64,000 nucleotides of DNA from Streptomyces sp. NBC_01217 (GTDB lineage: Bacteria > Actinomycetota > Actinomycetes > Streptomycetales > Streptomycetaceae), in assembly GCF_035994185.1 (NCBI RefSeq), contig NZ_CP108538.1, positions 8,001,501-8,065,500 of the forward strand, written 5' to 3'. Under the pieces are notes generated by a model. That model was not told the origin of the DNA. It did no database searches and saw only the letters and a program-made list of their open reading frames with translations. The translations under genes and the position numbers were made by a program. The first letter of the stretch is position 1, and each line of letters starts with the position of its first letter. Positions 8,514-17,482 of this stretch are shown one piece after another.

Positions 8514-10616
8514 ATGTCCACTGTCACCCCCACCCGGGCACCGCACCAGGACGCGCCCACGGGTCACCAGAGCGAAGGACGTGTCGGCGGGGGCCTGTTC
8601 GACCCCAAGCAGCTGATCAAGTCCTTCCCCGACGCAGTCCGCAAGCTCGATCCGCGGATGATGGTCAAGTCGCCCGTGATGTTCGTGGTGCTGATCGGTT
8701 CGGTCTTCACGACCGTACTGGCGTGTCTGAACCCGGGCGACTGGTTCGGCTGGGCGATCGCGCTCTGGCTGTGGCTGACCACGATCTTCGCGAACCTGGC
8801 GGAGGCGGTCGCCGAAGGCCGCGGCAAGGCGCAGGCCGACACACTGCGCAAGGCCAAGACCCACACGGTCGCGCGCCGGCTGTCCAAGGACGGCAGGACC
8901 GAGGAACAGGTGCCCGGCACCGAGCTGCGCATCGGTGACCTGGTCGTCTGTGAGGCGGGCGACATCATCCCCGGAGACGGTGACGTCGTCGAGGGTGTCG
9001 CCTCCGTCGACGAGTCGGCCATCACGGGTGAGTCGGCGCCGGTCATCCGGGAGTCGGGCGGTGACCGCAGTGCGGTCACCGGAGGTACGAAGGTGCTCTC
9101 CGACCGGGTCGTCATCAAGATCACGACGAAGCCGGGTGAGACCTTCATCGACCGGATGATCGCCCTGGTCGAGGGCGCGGCCCGGCAGAAGACGCCCAAC
9201 GAGATCGCGCTGAACATCCTTCTCGCGTCCCTCACCATCGTCTTCCTCCTCGCCGTGGTCACTCTGCAGCCGTTCGCGATCTACGCGGGCCAGCGGCAGT
9301 CGATGATCGTGCTGACCGCACTGCTGGTCTGTCTGATTCCGACGACGATCGGTGCGCTGCTCTCCGCGATCGGCATCGCGGGCATGGACCGCCTCGTCCA
9401 GCGCAACGTCCTCGCCATGTCGGGGCGTGCCGTCGAGGCCGCAGGCGATGTGTCGACCCTGCTCCTCGACAAGACCGGAACCATCACCCTCGGCAACCGC
9501 CAGGCCTCCGAGTTCGTGCCGGTCACCGGCACCACCGAGGCCGAGGTGGCCGACGCCGCTCAACTGTCCTCGTTGGCCGACGAGACGCCCGAGGGCCGCT
9601 CCATCGTCGTGCTGGCCAAGGAGAGGTACGGGCTGCGCGAACGCCACCAGGGCGAGCTGTCCGGCGCAGAGTGGATCTCCTTCACCGCCCAGACCCGTAT
9701 GTCCGGTGTGGACGTCGACGGGCGCAAGATCCGCAAGGGTGCTGCCGGTTCGGTCATCGCCTGGGTCCAGGAGCAGGGCGGAGAGGTGTCCGAGGACGCC
9801 GATACCCTTGCCAACCGGATCTCCGAAGCCGGGGGAACCCCGCTGCTCGTCGCCGTCGAGGACGCGAAGGGCGCCCGGGTCCTGGGTGTCATTCACCTCA
9901 AGGACGTCGTCAAGGAGGGCATGCGGGAGCGGTTCGACGAGCTGCGCCGCATGGGCATCAAGACCGTCATGATCACGGGTGACAACCCGTTGACGGCCAA
10001 GGCGATCGCGCAGGAGGCCGGGGTCGACGACTTCCTGGCCGAGGCGACGCCCGAGGACAAGATGGCCCTCATCAAGCGTGAGCAGGCGGGCGGCAAGCTC
10101 GTCGCGATGACCGGCGACGGCACCAACGACGCACCCGCGCTGGCGCAGGCGGATGTCGGTGTGGCGATGAACACCGGTACCTCGGCCGCCAAGGAGGCCG
10201 GGAACATGGTGGACCTGGACTCCAACCCGACCAAGCTGATCGAGATCGTCGAGATCGGCAAGCAGCTCCTGATCACGCGCGGTGCGTTGACGACGTTCTC
10301 GATCGCCAACGACGTCGCGAAGTACTTCGCGATCATCCCCGCGATGTTCGCGGTGGTCTACCCGGGCCTGGACAAGCTGAACATCATGCAGCTGTCCTCA
10401 CCCGAGTCCGCGATCCTGTCCGCGGTCATCTTCAACGCGCTGATCATCATCGCGCTGGTCCCGCTCGCCCTGAAGGGCGTGCGCTACCGGCCCAGCAGCG
10501 CCGACTCGATGCTCCGGCGCAACCTCGGGATCTACGGTCTCGGCGGGCTGATCGCCCCGTTCATCGGCATCAAGATCATCGACCTGATCATCTCCCTCAT
10601 CCCCGGAATCGGCTGA
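8514..10616 (+). CDS. kdpB: KdpB, catalytic P-type ATPase subunit (canonical operon)
   Basis: About 700 residues. It hydrolyses ATP to drive K+ uptake through KdpA. Visible: N-terminal tail, helices, [14 protein letters not shown] of the actuator domain, phosphorylation motif DKTGT with Asp about 319, nucleotide-binding domain, [10 protein letters not shown], and hinge [16 protein letters not shown]. Two starts are possible. ATG at 8514 has GAGG six bases upstream and is preferred; ATG at 8484 would overlap the kdpA stop as ATGA and add ten residues. kdpC follows after six bases. It is a complete, normal-length subunit. Confidence 0.97.
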   Translation: MSTVTPTRAPHQDAPTGHQSEGRVGGGLFDPKQLIKSFPDAVRKLDPRMMVKSPVMFVVLIGSVFTTVLACLNPGDWFGWAIALWLWLTTIFANLAEAVAEGRGKAQADTLRKAKTHTVARRLSKDGRTEEQVPGTELRIGDLVVCEAGDIIPGDGDVVEGVASVDESAITGESAPVIRESGGDRSAVTGGTKVLSDRVVIKITTKPGETFIDRMIALVEGAARQKTPNEIALNILLASLTIVFLLAVVTLQPFAIYAGQRQSMIVLTALLVCLIPTTIGALLSAIGIAGMDRLVQRNVLAMSGRAVEAAGDVSTLLLDKTGTITLGNRQASEFVPVTGTTEAEVADAAQLSSLADETPEGRSIVVLAKERYGLRERHQGELSGAEWISFTAQTRMSGVDVDGRKIRKGAAGSVIAWVQEQGGEVSEDADTLANRISEAGGTPLLVAVEDAKGARVLGVIHLKDVVKEGMRERFDELRRMGIKTVMITGDNPLTAKAIAQEAGVDDFLAEATPEDKMALIKREQAGGKLVAMTGDGTNDAPALAQADVGVAMNTGTSAAKEAGNMVDLDSNPTKLIEIVEIGKQLLITRGALTTFSIANDVAKYFAIIPAMFAVVYPGLDKLNIMQLSSPESAILSAVIFNALIIIALVPLALKGVRYRPSSADSMLRRNLGIYGLGGLIAPFIGIKIIDLIISLIPGIG

Positions 10617-10622
10617 CCTGCC

Positions 10623-11300
10623 ATGACCTCCATGAACAACTCCGCAGGAAACACCGCCCGGCTGCTCTGGGCCGGTCTGCGCGCCCTGCTCGTCCTGACC
10701 GTGGTCTGCGGGGTGCTCTACCCGCTCGCCGTCACCGGCGTCGCCCAGGGCATCTTCCCCGACAAGGCCAACGGCTCCGAGATCACCGCGAACGGCAAGG
10801 TCGTCGGCTCCACCCTCATCGGCCAGCGCTACGACCTGCCGCTGAAGAAGGGCGAGGAGACCGCGGCCCCGGACCTCAAGTGGTTCCAGCCGCGCCCCTC
10901 CAACGGGCTCGGCGCCAACAGCGTCAACACCCAGTACAAGCTGATCCTGTCCGGCGCGACCAACCGCTCCGGCGACAACAAGGACCTGATCGACTGGGTG
11001 ACCGCGGCGAAGAAGGCCGTCATCAAGGACAACTCGGTGAACGGCTACACGGTCAGGCCGTCCGACGTCCCCGCCGACGCGGTGACCTCCTCCGGCTCCG
11101 GCCTGGACCCGGCCATCTCTCCCGAGTACGCCGACATCCAGGTGCACCGCATCGCCGAGAAGAACAACCTGTCCGTCGCCCAGGTGCAGAAGCTGGTCGA
11201 CGAGCACACCGACGGCCGCACCCTCGGCTTCATCGGCCAGCCGACGGTCAACGTCCTCGAACTCAACATCGCGCTCAAGGACCTCGTGGCGAGGAGCTGA
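10623..11300 (+). CDS. kdpC: KdpC, accessory subunit of the Kdp K+ ATPase
   Basis: 225 residues with one N-terminal membrane helix (about residues 15-38) followed by a soluble extracytoplasmic domain. The family motifs are visible: KWFQPRPSN, SGSGLDPAISPEYA, and a final VNVLELNIAL. KdpC clamps the KdpAB complex and raises ATP affinity. It is slightly longer than enterobacterial KdpC (~190). ATG at 10623 lies six bases after kdpB. It is followed by a compound hairpin and then kdpE. Confidence 0.96.
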   Translation: MTSMNNSAGNTARLLWAGLRALLVLTVVCGVLYPLAVTGVAQGIFPDKANGSEITANGKVVGSTLIGQRYDLPLKKGEETAAPDLKWFQPRPSNGLGANSVNTQYKLILSGATNRSGDNKDLIDWVTAAKKAVIKDNSVNGYTVRPSDVPADAVTSSGSGLDPAISPEYADIQVHRIAEKNNLSVAQVQKLVDEHTDGRTLGFIGQPTVNVLELNIALKDLVARS

Positions 11301-11317
11301 TGGCCTTATGCGCACCA

Positions 11318-11366
11318 TGCGGGAGTTGGCGGACGGGGCGACACCCCCGTCGCGTCGACTCCCGCA
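11318..11366 (+). terminator. Compound hairpin between kdpC and kdpE (attenuator-like)
   Basis: An outer 9-bp stem pairs TGCGGGAGT (11318-11326) with ACTCCCGCA (11358-11366). Nested inside, GACGGGG (11332-11338) pairs with CCCCGTC (11345-11351). No T-run follows. It sits 18 bases after the kdpC stop and 58 before kdpE, so it may lower read-through into the regulator genes or protect the structural-gene mRNA. Confidence 0.6.
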
Positions 11367-11424
11367 ACCGTGAGGCCGGTTCCGCTGGCGTCGGCCTGCC
11401 GTACAACAGGAAAGGCACACGCCG

Positions 11425-12108
11425 ATGACCCGGGTACTGGTGGTGGAGGACGATCCTCAGCTCGTCCGGGCCCTCGTGATCAACCTGCAGGCCCGCCAGT
11501 ACGGAGTGGACCCGGCGCCCGACGGTGCCACCGGCCTGCGCCTCGCCGCCGCGCGCCGGCCTGATGCGGTTCTGCTCGACCTGGGCCTGCCGGACATGGA
11601 TGGAGTAGACGTCATCAAGACGCTGCGCGGCTGGACCCGCGTACCGATCCTGGTGCTGTCCGCCCGGCGGGCCTCCGACGAGAAGGTCGCCGCACTCGAC
11701 GCGGGCGCCGACGACTACATCACCAAGCCGTTCACCATGGACGAACTGCTGGCCCGGTTGCGGGCCGCCGTCCGCCGCACGGAGACCGCGCCGCCGGCTC
11801 CCGAAACCTTTCTCATCGCGACGGACGACTTCACCATCGACCTGCTGGCCAAGAAGACCACCCGAGGCGGACACGACGTACACCTCACCCCGACCGAATG
11901 GCATCTGCTGGAGATCCTGGTCACCAACCCCGGTCGTCTCATCACGCAGAAACACCTGCTCCAGGAGGTATGGGGCACCTCCCGGAGCGACAAGACCAAC
12001 TATCTCCGCGTCTACATGGCCCAACTGCGCCGCAAACTCGAGGCGAACCCGGCCCACCCGCGCCACCTCATCACCGAGCCCGGCATGGGATACCGCTTCG
12101 AGAGCTGA
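11425..12108 (+). CDS. kdpE: KdpE, OmpR-family response regulator
   Basis: 227 residues. The receiver domain (about 1-118) has the acidic pocket EDD near the start, phospho-acceptor Asp in LLDLGLPDMDG and the KPF lysine. A winged-helix DNA-binding domain (about 130-225) follows, with LTPTEWHLLEILV and a terminal GMGYRFE. It is the partner of KdpD and the likely protein behind the direct-repeat elements at 3087-3137 and 6532-6574. ATG at 11425 has AGGAAAGG nine bases upstream. kdpD2 follows after 81 bases. Confidence 0.95.
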   Translation: MTRVLVVEDDPQLVRALVINLQARQYGVDPAPDGATGLRLAAARRPDAVLLDLGLPDMDGVDVIKTLRGWTRVPILVLSARRASDEKVAALDAGADDYITKPFTMDELLARLRAAVRRTETAPPAPETFLIATDDFTIDLLAKKTTRGGHDVHLTPTEWHLLEILVTNPGRLITQKHLLQEVWGTSRSDKTNYLRVYMAQLRRKLEANPAHPRHLITEPGMGYRFES

Positions 12109-12159
12109 ATCAGGCTTTCGAGACCGCCCCCAGCACCCCCAGCCTCCGCCCGCAGAGGC

Positions 12160-12183
12160 GAAGAGACGAAGAGACGAAGAGAC
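12160..12183 (+). repeat. Three tandem 8-bp units just upstream of kdpD2
   Basis: GAAGAGAC repeated three times without change, then GAGAAG and the ATG at 12190. The purine-rich tract is also the only candidate ribosome binding region for kdpD2. Change in unit number by slippage would move or weaken that site. Confidence 0.85.
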
Positions 12184-12189
12184 GAGAAG

Positions 12190-14736
12190 ATGGCACGCGG
12201 CAAACTTCGTATATACCTCGGTGCGGCACCAGGCGTCGGCAAGACGTACGCGATGCTCTCCGAGGCGCACCGCCGCGTCGAGCGGGGTACGGACTGTGTG
12301 GTCGCCTTCGTGGAGCACCACAACCGTCCGCGCACCGAGGTGATGCTGCACGGCCTGGAGCAGATCCCCCGCAAGGAGCTGGAATACCGGAGCACCGTCT
12401 TCACCGAGATGGACGTGGACGCGGTGCTCTCCCGGCACCCCCAGGTGGCCCTCGTCGACGAGCTGCCCCACACGAACATTCCCGGCTCCCGCAACACCAA
12501 GCGCTGGCAGGACGTCGAGGAACTGCTGGCCGCCGGGATCGACGTGGTCTCGACGGTCAACATTCAGCACCTGGAATCGCTCGGTGACGTCGTCGAGTCC
12601 ATCACCGGCATCCGGCAGCAGGAGACCGTACCGGACGAGATCGTACGACGGGCCGAGCAGATCGAGCTGGTCGACATGTCACCTCCTGCCCTGCGCCGCC
12701 GCATGGCGCACGGCAATATCTACAAGCCCGACAAGGTCGACGCGGCCCTGTCCAACTACTTCCGCCCGGGCAATCTGACCGCCCTGCGCGAGCTGGCGCT
12801 GCTGTGGGTGGCCGACCGGGCCGATGAATACCTGACCGAGTACCGCAGCGAGCACCGGGTCTCGAAGATCTGGGGCTCTCGTGAGCGGATCGTCGTCGGC
12901 CTCACCGGCGGTCCCGAGGGCCGCACGCTGATCCGCCGTGCCGTGCGGCTGGCGGAGAAGGGCGCGGGCGGCGAGGTGCTGGCCGTCTACATCGGCCGCA
13001 GTGACGGACTGACCCACGCCTCGCCCAAGGAACTCGCCGTCCAGCGCACCCTCGTGGAGGAACTGGGCGGCACCTTCCACCACGTCATCGGGGACGACGT
13101 ACCGACGGCGCTCCTGGACTTCGCCCGCGGCGTCAACGCCACACAGATCGCCCTCGGGGTGTCCCGACGCAAGGGATGGCAGTACGTCTACGGGCCGGGC
13201 GTCGGCGCGACGGTCGCCCGGGAGTCGGGGCCCGACCTCGACGTTCACCTCATCACCCACGACGAGGTGGGCAAGGGGCGCGGGCTGCCCGTGGCCCGGA
13301 GCGCGCGCCTGGGCCGCCCCCGGGTCATATGGGGCTGGCTGGTCGGGGCGGCCGGCCCGGCCCTCCTGACTCTGCTGCTCACCGGGGTCACGCCTGAAGT
13401 CGGCCTGGCCAACGACATGCTGCTGTTCCTGACGCTGACGGTGGCCGCGGCCCTGCTGGGCGGGCTCTACCCGGCGCTGGCCTCGGCAGTGGTGGGCTCC
13501 CTGCTGCTGAACTGGTTCTTCACCCCACCCGTCCACACCCTGACGATCGCCGACCCCAAGAACATCGTCGCCATCGCGATCTTCGTCGGCGTTGCCGTCT
13601 CGGTGGCTTCCGTGGTGGACCTCGCGGCCCGGCGCACGCATCAAGCGGCGCGGCTGCGGGCCGAGTCGGAGATCCTGTCCTTCCTGGCAGGCAGCGTGCT
13701 GCGCGGGGAAACGAGCCTGGACGCACTGCTGGAGCGGGTCCGCGAGACCTTCGGGATGGAGTCGGTGGCGCTGTTGGAGCGGGAGAGCGACGTCGACCCG
13801 TGGACCTGCGCCGGCAGTGTGGGCCCGCGCCCGCGTGCCGAGCGACCGGAGGACGCAGACGTGGACATGCCGGTCGGCGACCACATGGCGCTCGCCCTGT
13901 CGGGGCGGGTGCTGCCGGCCGAGGACCGGCGGGTCCTGGCCGCGTTCGCCGCCCAGGCCGCTGTGGTACTGGATCGCCAGCGGCTGAAGTCCGAGGCCGA
14001 CCAGTCTCGTGGGCTGGCCGAGGGCAACCGCATCCGCACGGCGCTGCTGGCCGCGGTCAGCCATGACCTGCGTACCCCGCTCGCCGGGATCAAGGCCGCC
14101 GTGTCCTCGCTGCGCTCCGACGACGTGGCCTGGTCCGAGGAGGACCAGGCGGAGTTGCTGGAGGGCATTGAGGAGGGCGCCGACCGGCTGGACCACCTGG
14201 TGGGCAATCTCCTGGACATGTCCCGCCTCCAGACCGGCACGGTCACCCCGCTGATCCGCGAGATCGACCTCGACGAGGTGGTGCCGATGGCGCTCGGTGG
14301 GGTTCCCGAGGGCAGCGTGGACCTGGAGATCCCGGAGAGTCTGCCGATGGTCGCCGTCGACCCCGGCCTGCTGGAGCGGTCGGTCGCCAACCTCGTCGAG
14401 AACGCGGTGAAATACAGCCCGGGCGACGAGCGGGTCCTGGTGTCAGCCAGCGCCATCGCCGACCGGGTGGAGGTGCGGGTGGTCGACCGCGGCCCGGGTG
14501 TCCCGGACGAGGCCAAGGAACGTATCTTCGCGCCCTTCCAGCGTTACGGCGACGCCCCGCGCGGGGCGGGCGTCGGCCTCGGCCTCGCGGTCGCCCGCGG
14601 CTTCGCCGAGGCGATGCGCGGCACATTGAACGCCGAGGACACCCCTGGTGGCGGACTCACCATGGTCCTCACCGTCCCGGCCGCATCCGGCCTCCAGTCG
14701 GTCCGCCCCGACCTTCCGGCGGGTGCGACCTCCTAG
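12190..14736 (+). CDS. kdpD: KdpD, sensor histidine kinase of the canonical kdp operon
   Basis: 848 residues. Starts directly with the KdpD sensor domain: Walker A GAAPGVGKT at about residues 11-19 and VDELPHTN. A universal-stress-like domain (about 235-365), four DUF4118 helices (about 385-480), a GAF-like segment, HisKA with His about 625 in SHDLRTPL, and an HATPase with ENAVKYSPG, DRGPGVP and GVGLGLA follow. It is a full-length paralogue of the kinase at 3200. It pairs with KdpE immediately upstream. The purine-rich 8-bp repeats at 12160-12189 must supply the ribosome binding site. The stop is followed by a strong bidirectional hairpin. Confidence 0.96.
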   Translation: MARGKLRIYLGAAPGVGKTYAMLSEAHRRVERGTDCVVAFVEHHNRPRTEVMLHGLEQIPRKELEYRSTVFTEMDVDAVLSRHPQVALVDELPHTNIPGSRNTKRWQDVEELLAAGIDVVSTVNIQHLESLGDVVESITGIRQQETVPDEIVRRAEQIELVDMSPPALRRRMAHGNIYKPDKVDAALSNYFRPGNLTALRELALLWVADRADEYLTEYRSEHRVSKIWGSRERIVVGLTGGPEGRTLIRRAVRLAEKGAGGEVLAVYIGRSDGLTHASPKELAVQRTLVEELGGTFHHVIGDDVPTALLDFARGVNATQIALGVSRRKGWQYVYGPGVGATVARESGPDLDVHLITHDEVGKGRGLPVARSARLGRPRVIWGWLVGAAGPALLTLLLTGVTPEVGLANDMLLFLTLTVAAALLGGLYPALASAVVGSLLLNWFFTPPVHTLTIADPKNIVAIAIFVGVAVSVASVVDLAARRTHQAARLRAESEILSFLAGSVLRGETSLDALLERVRETFGMESVALLERESDVDPWTCAGSVGPRPRAERPEDADVDMPVGDHMALALSGRVLPAEDRRVLAAFAAQAAVVLDRQRLKSEADQSRGLAEGNRIRTALLAAVSHDLRTPLAGIKAAVSSLRSDDVAWSEEDQAELLEGIEEGADRLDHLVGNLLDMSRLQTGTVTPLIREIDLDEVVPMALGGVPEGSVDLEIPESLPMVAVDPGLLERSVANLVENAVKYSPGDERVLVSASAIADRVEVRVVDRGPGVPDEAKERIFAPFQRYGDAPRGAGVGLGLAVARGFAEAMRGTLNAEDTPGGGLTMVLTVPAASGLQSVRPDLPAGATS

Positions 14737-14919
14737 CCTGCCGTGGGTCCGGCCGTGCGAGCCGCACGGCCGTGGCAGACCCGGCATGGGGATTCCCCGG
14801 CAGAGCTCGAAGCCTCGGCGCGTCCCGTTCCCCCCCACGGCGTACGGTCCGGCCCGCCGCGAACTGCGTTCGAGAGTTCCGTTGCGGCCGGCCCGAGGCG
14901 ATCGTGTGTCCTGATCGCA

Positions 14920-14957
14920 GCCGGCTGATCCTGTGAGCGATCACAGGATCAGCCGGC
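14920..14957. terminator. Bidirectional terminator hairpin between convergent kdp operons
   Basis: A perfect 17-bp stem (14920-14936 with 14941-14957) closed by the tetraloop GCGA, a GNRA loop. It lies between the kdpD2 stop and the convergent kdpA2 stop and has no T-run on either side. Position and stability make a shared terminator or 3'-end stabiliser likely. Confidence 0.8.
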
Positions 14958-14967
14958 ACTCGGGCGC

Positions 14968-16617
14968 CTACAGCAGTCCGTCGGCGATGGTGCCGAGGGA
15001 GAGCGCCGGAAGGAAGTTGAGCAGCGCCAGGATGACGGCCGCGGCGGTGGCCAGGACAACGAAGTTGACGCCCTGCGCGCGCAGCGTGCCGGCAGTGACG
15101 ACGCCGGGCTGTTGCTTGGCGAGGCGTCCGGCCAGGGCCAGGACGCATGCCATCGGGAGGTAGCGGCCGGCCAGCATCGCGAACACCATCAGCAGGTTGT
15201 GGAAGTCGGTGGCACCGTTGAATCCCGCCATCGCGCTGCCGTTGCTGTTGGTGTTGCTGGTGTATGCGTAGATGAGCTCGGTCAGGCCGTGCGCCCCCGG
15301 GTTGCCCATCGAGGTCCGGCCGTCGCCGAAGGCGAGCGCGATACCCGTGCAGGCGAGGATCACCGTGGGCGCGATCAGCGCGTACACGACCACCCACCGC
15401 ATCTCCCCGAAACCGATCCGCTTGCGCAGGTATTCGGGCGTGCGGCCGACCATCAGACCGCCGATGAACACGGCCACCAAAACCACCATGATCAGGCCGT
15501 AGAGCCCACTGCCGGTGCCGCCGGGGGCGATCTCGCCGAGCATCATCGCGGACAGCAGCACCCCGCCACCGAGGCTGGAGAAGCTGTCGTACGAGGAGTT
15601 GGCCGCGCCGTCCGCGGAGCCCGTGGCCCCCACGCCGAACAGTGTCGAGCCGGGGATGCCGAAGCGGGTCTCGGTGCCTTCGTACTGTCCGCCGACCGCC
15701 TGGGTGACCGTGCCGGTGTGGACGCTCTGCGCGAGCGTGCCTGCGGCGAGGAGCAGGCCGAAGAGGATTCCGACGACGGTGAGCAGGGTCCAGCTCTGCT
15801 TCGGACTGCCGATCATCCGGCCGAACATGCGGATGCAGGCTGTCGGGATGAGCAGCATGAGCACGATCTCGAAGGCATTGGTCCAGGCGCTCGGGTTCTC
15901 GAAGGGGTGGGCGCTGTTGGCGTTGAAGACGCCGCCGCCGTCGCCGGTGAACAGCTTGATCGGCTCCCAGGAGCCGACCGGTCCGTCGAGAATCGTCTGC
16001 TTGCCGCCCGCGACCGTGGTGACGGTGTGTCCGGCACCGAGGCTCTGGATGACGCCCCCGGCCATCAGCATCAGACCGCCGACGACCGCCATCGGGACCA
16101 GGATCCGGAAAATCGTGCGAAGCAGGTCGACCCAGAAGTTGCCGAGGTCGTCCGTGGACCGCCGGACCAGACCCCGGACCAGGGCGAGAGCCACGCATAT
16201 GCCGACCGCCGCCGATGCAAACGCCTGTACGCCCAGGCCCGCCATGACGGCGAGATGCCCGGTGGTCGACTCACCCGCGTAGTTCTGCCAGCTGGTGTTG
16301 GTGGTGAAGGAGACCGCGGTGTGCAGCGCGAGCCGCCACGGCATGCCCTCGTGCCCCGTCGACCAGGGCAGCTTTCCCTGAAGGGTGAAGAGGGCGAAGA
16401 GCGCCGCGATGCTCATGACGGAGAAGGCGAGCAGGGCGGTGAGGTAGTGCCGCCAGGTCTGCTCCTTGTCCGGGTCGATTCCGCAGACGCGGTAGAGAGT
16501 CTTCTCTCCCCGCCAGTGCTTCCCGCCGTCGAGGACGCGGGCCATGTAGTCGCCGAGCGGGACGTGCAGCCCCACGACCACGGCGAGGACGAGCGATGCC
16601 TGGATCCAGGCCGCCAT
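14968..16617 (-). CDS. kdpA: KdpA, second copy (last gene of a kdpF-B-C-A operon)
   Basis: 549-residue K+-translocating subunit. Filter loops are intact: SFTTNTSWQNYAGE near residue 110, [15 protein letters not shown] near 240 and SNTNSNGSAMAG near 460. It is clearly diverged from the KdpA at 6823, so it comes from an old duplication or transfer. ATG at 16617 lies two bases after the kdpC2 stop; in canonical operons kdpA comes before kdpB, so its last place here is unusual. Its stop faces the 17-bp hairpin. Confidence 0.96.
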   Translation of the reverse strand: MAAWIQASLVLAVVVGLHVPLGDYMARVLDGGKHWRGEKTLYRVCGIDPDKEQTWRHYLTALLAFSVMSIAALFALFTLQGKLPWSTGHEGMPWRLALHTAVSFTTNTSWQNYAGESTTGHLAVMAGLGVQAFASAAVGICVALALVRGLVRRSTDDLGNFWVDLLRTIFRILVPMAVVGGLMLMAGGVIQSLGAGHTVTTVAGGKQTILDGPVGSWEPIKLFTGDGGGVFNANSAHPFENPSAWTNAFEIVLMLLIPTACIRMFGRMIGSPKQSWTLLTVVGILFGLLLAAGTLAQSVHTGTVTQAVGGQYEGTETRFGIPGSTLFGVGATGSADGAANSSYDSFSSLGGGVLLSAMMLGEIAPGGTGSGLYGLIMVVLVAVFIGGLMVGRTPEYLRKRIGFGEMRWVVVYALIAPTVILACTGIALAFGDGRTSMGNPGAHGLTELIYAYTSNTNSNGSAMAGFNGATDFHNLLMVFAMLAGRYLPMACVLALAGRLAKQQPGVVTAGTLRAQGVNFVVLATAAAVILALLNFLPALSLGTIADGLL

Positions 16618-16619
16618 GA

Positions 16620-17480
16620 TCAGGCTCCCTGCTTCGGATAGGTACGGTCGAGGGCGATGTTGAGCTCGACGACATTGACGGCGCGCTCGCCGAGCACGCC
16701 GAGTGCGCGGCCGGTGGTGTACTTCTCGATCATCTTGTGTACGTCGGCCGCGCTCGTTGCGCGCTCACGAGCGATCCGCGGTGCCTGGAGCTCCGCGTAT
16801 GCCGGGCTGATGTGGGGGTCGAGGCCGCTGCCGCTCGCGGTGACCGCGTCGGCGGGGACGACAGGATTCGCCGGGGCGTCGCCGCGTACGGGGACGGTCA
16901 CAGCATGGCTGTAGTCCGCGCCGGGCTTCGCGCATGTGACGCGAACTCCCTTGTAGGAGGTGAGGAACGGCTTCGCCGGGCAGGCCTGGTTGAGGCTGAC
17001 GGCCTGGGTGGCACGTCCGCTCGTACCGCCGTCGTAGAAGACGCCGAGGACCGCACCCACGCCGTCGTCCGTGCAGTACGGGCGCGAGCCGTCGACGCCT
17101 TCGAGGTCGCCGACCGCCTTGCTGCGCCCGCACACCAGGGTGAGCAGGCTCGGCTTGTCCTTGGTGTCGACGACGGACTCGGGGCCCTGGTTTCCGGCGC
17201 CGGACGCCGTGGCGTCGTATCCCGTACCGGCGTTGGATGGCCGGGACTGGAAGTACTTCTTGACGGGGTCGCCCTTGGCGTCGATGAACGTCTGGCCGAT
17301 CAGCGAGGAGCCGGCCGGTCTGCCGTCCGCGCCGGTCACCTCCGACGTGCCACCGAGGCCCGGGACCTGGGCTGCCGCCACCATGGCCAGCGGATAGGCC
17401 AGGCCGGTCAGCAGAGTCAGCACGAGGACCACCCGCAACGCTGCGATGTGCTGGGCGAGCCAGTGTGGGATGAGTGTCAT
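16620..17480 (-). CDS. kdpC: KdpC, second copy
   Basis: 286 residues, about 60 longer than the other KdpC. One N-terminal helix (about residues 15-38), then the extracytoplasmic domain with KYFQSRPSNAGTGYD, SGSGLDPHISPAYA and a final VNVVELNIALD. An insert of roughly 60 residues in the middle, rich in Cys and Gly, includes YCTDDGVGA. The ATG at 17480 is two bases past the kdpB2 stop, with GGGGAT upstream; the reading frame stays open further upstream but inside kdpB2. Part of the compact F-B-C-A operon. Confidence 0.94.
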   Translation of the reverse strand: MTLIPHWLAQHIAALRVVLVLTLLTGLAYPLAMVAAAQVPGLGGTSEVTGADGRPAGSSLIGQTFIDAKGDPVKKYFQSRPSNAGTGYDATASGAGNQGPESVVDTKDKPSLLTLVCGRSKAVGDLEGVDGSRPYCTDDGVGAVLGVFYDGGTSGRATQAVSLNQACPAKPFLTSYKGVRVTCAKPGADYSHAVTVPVRGDAPANPVVPADAVTASGSGLDPHISPAYAELQAPRIARERATSAADVHKMIEKYTTGRALGVLGERAVNVVELNIALDRTYPKQGA

Positions 17481-17482
17481 GG

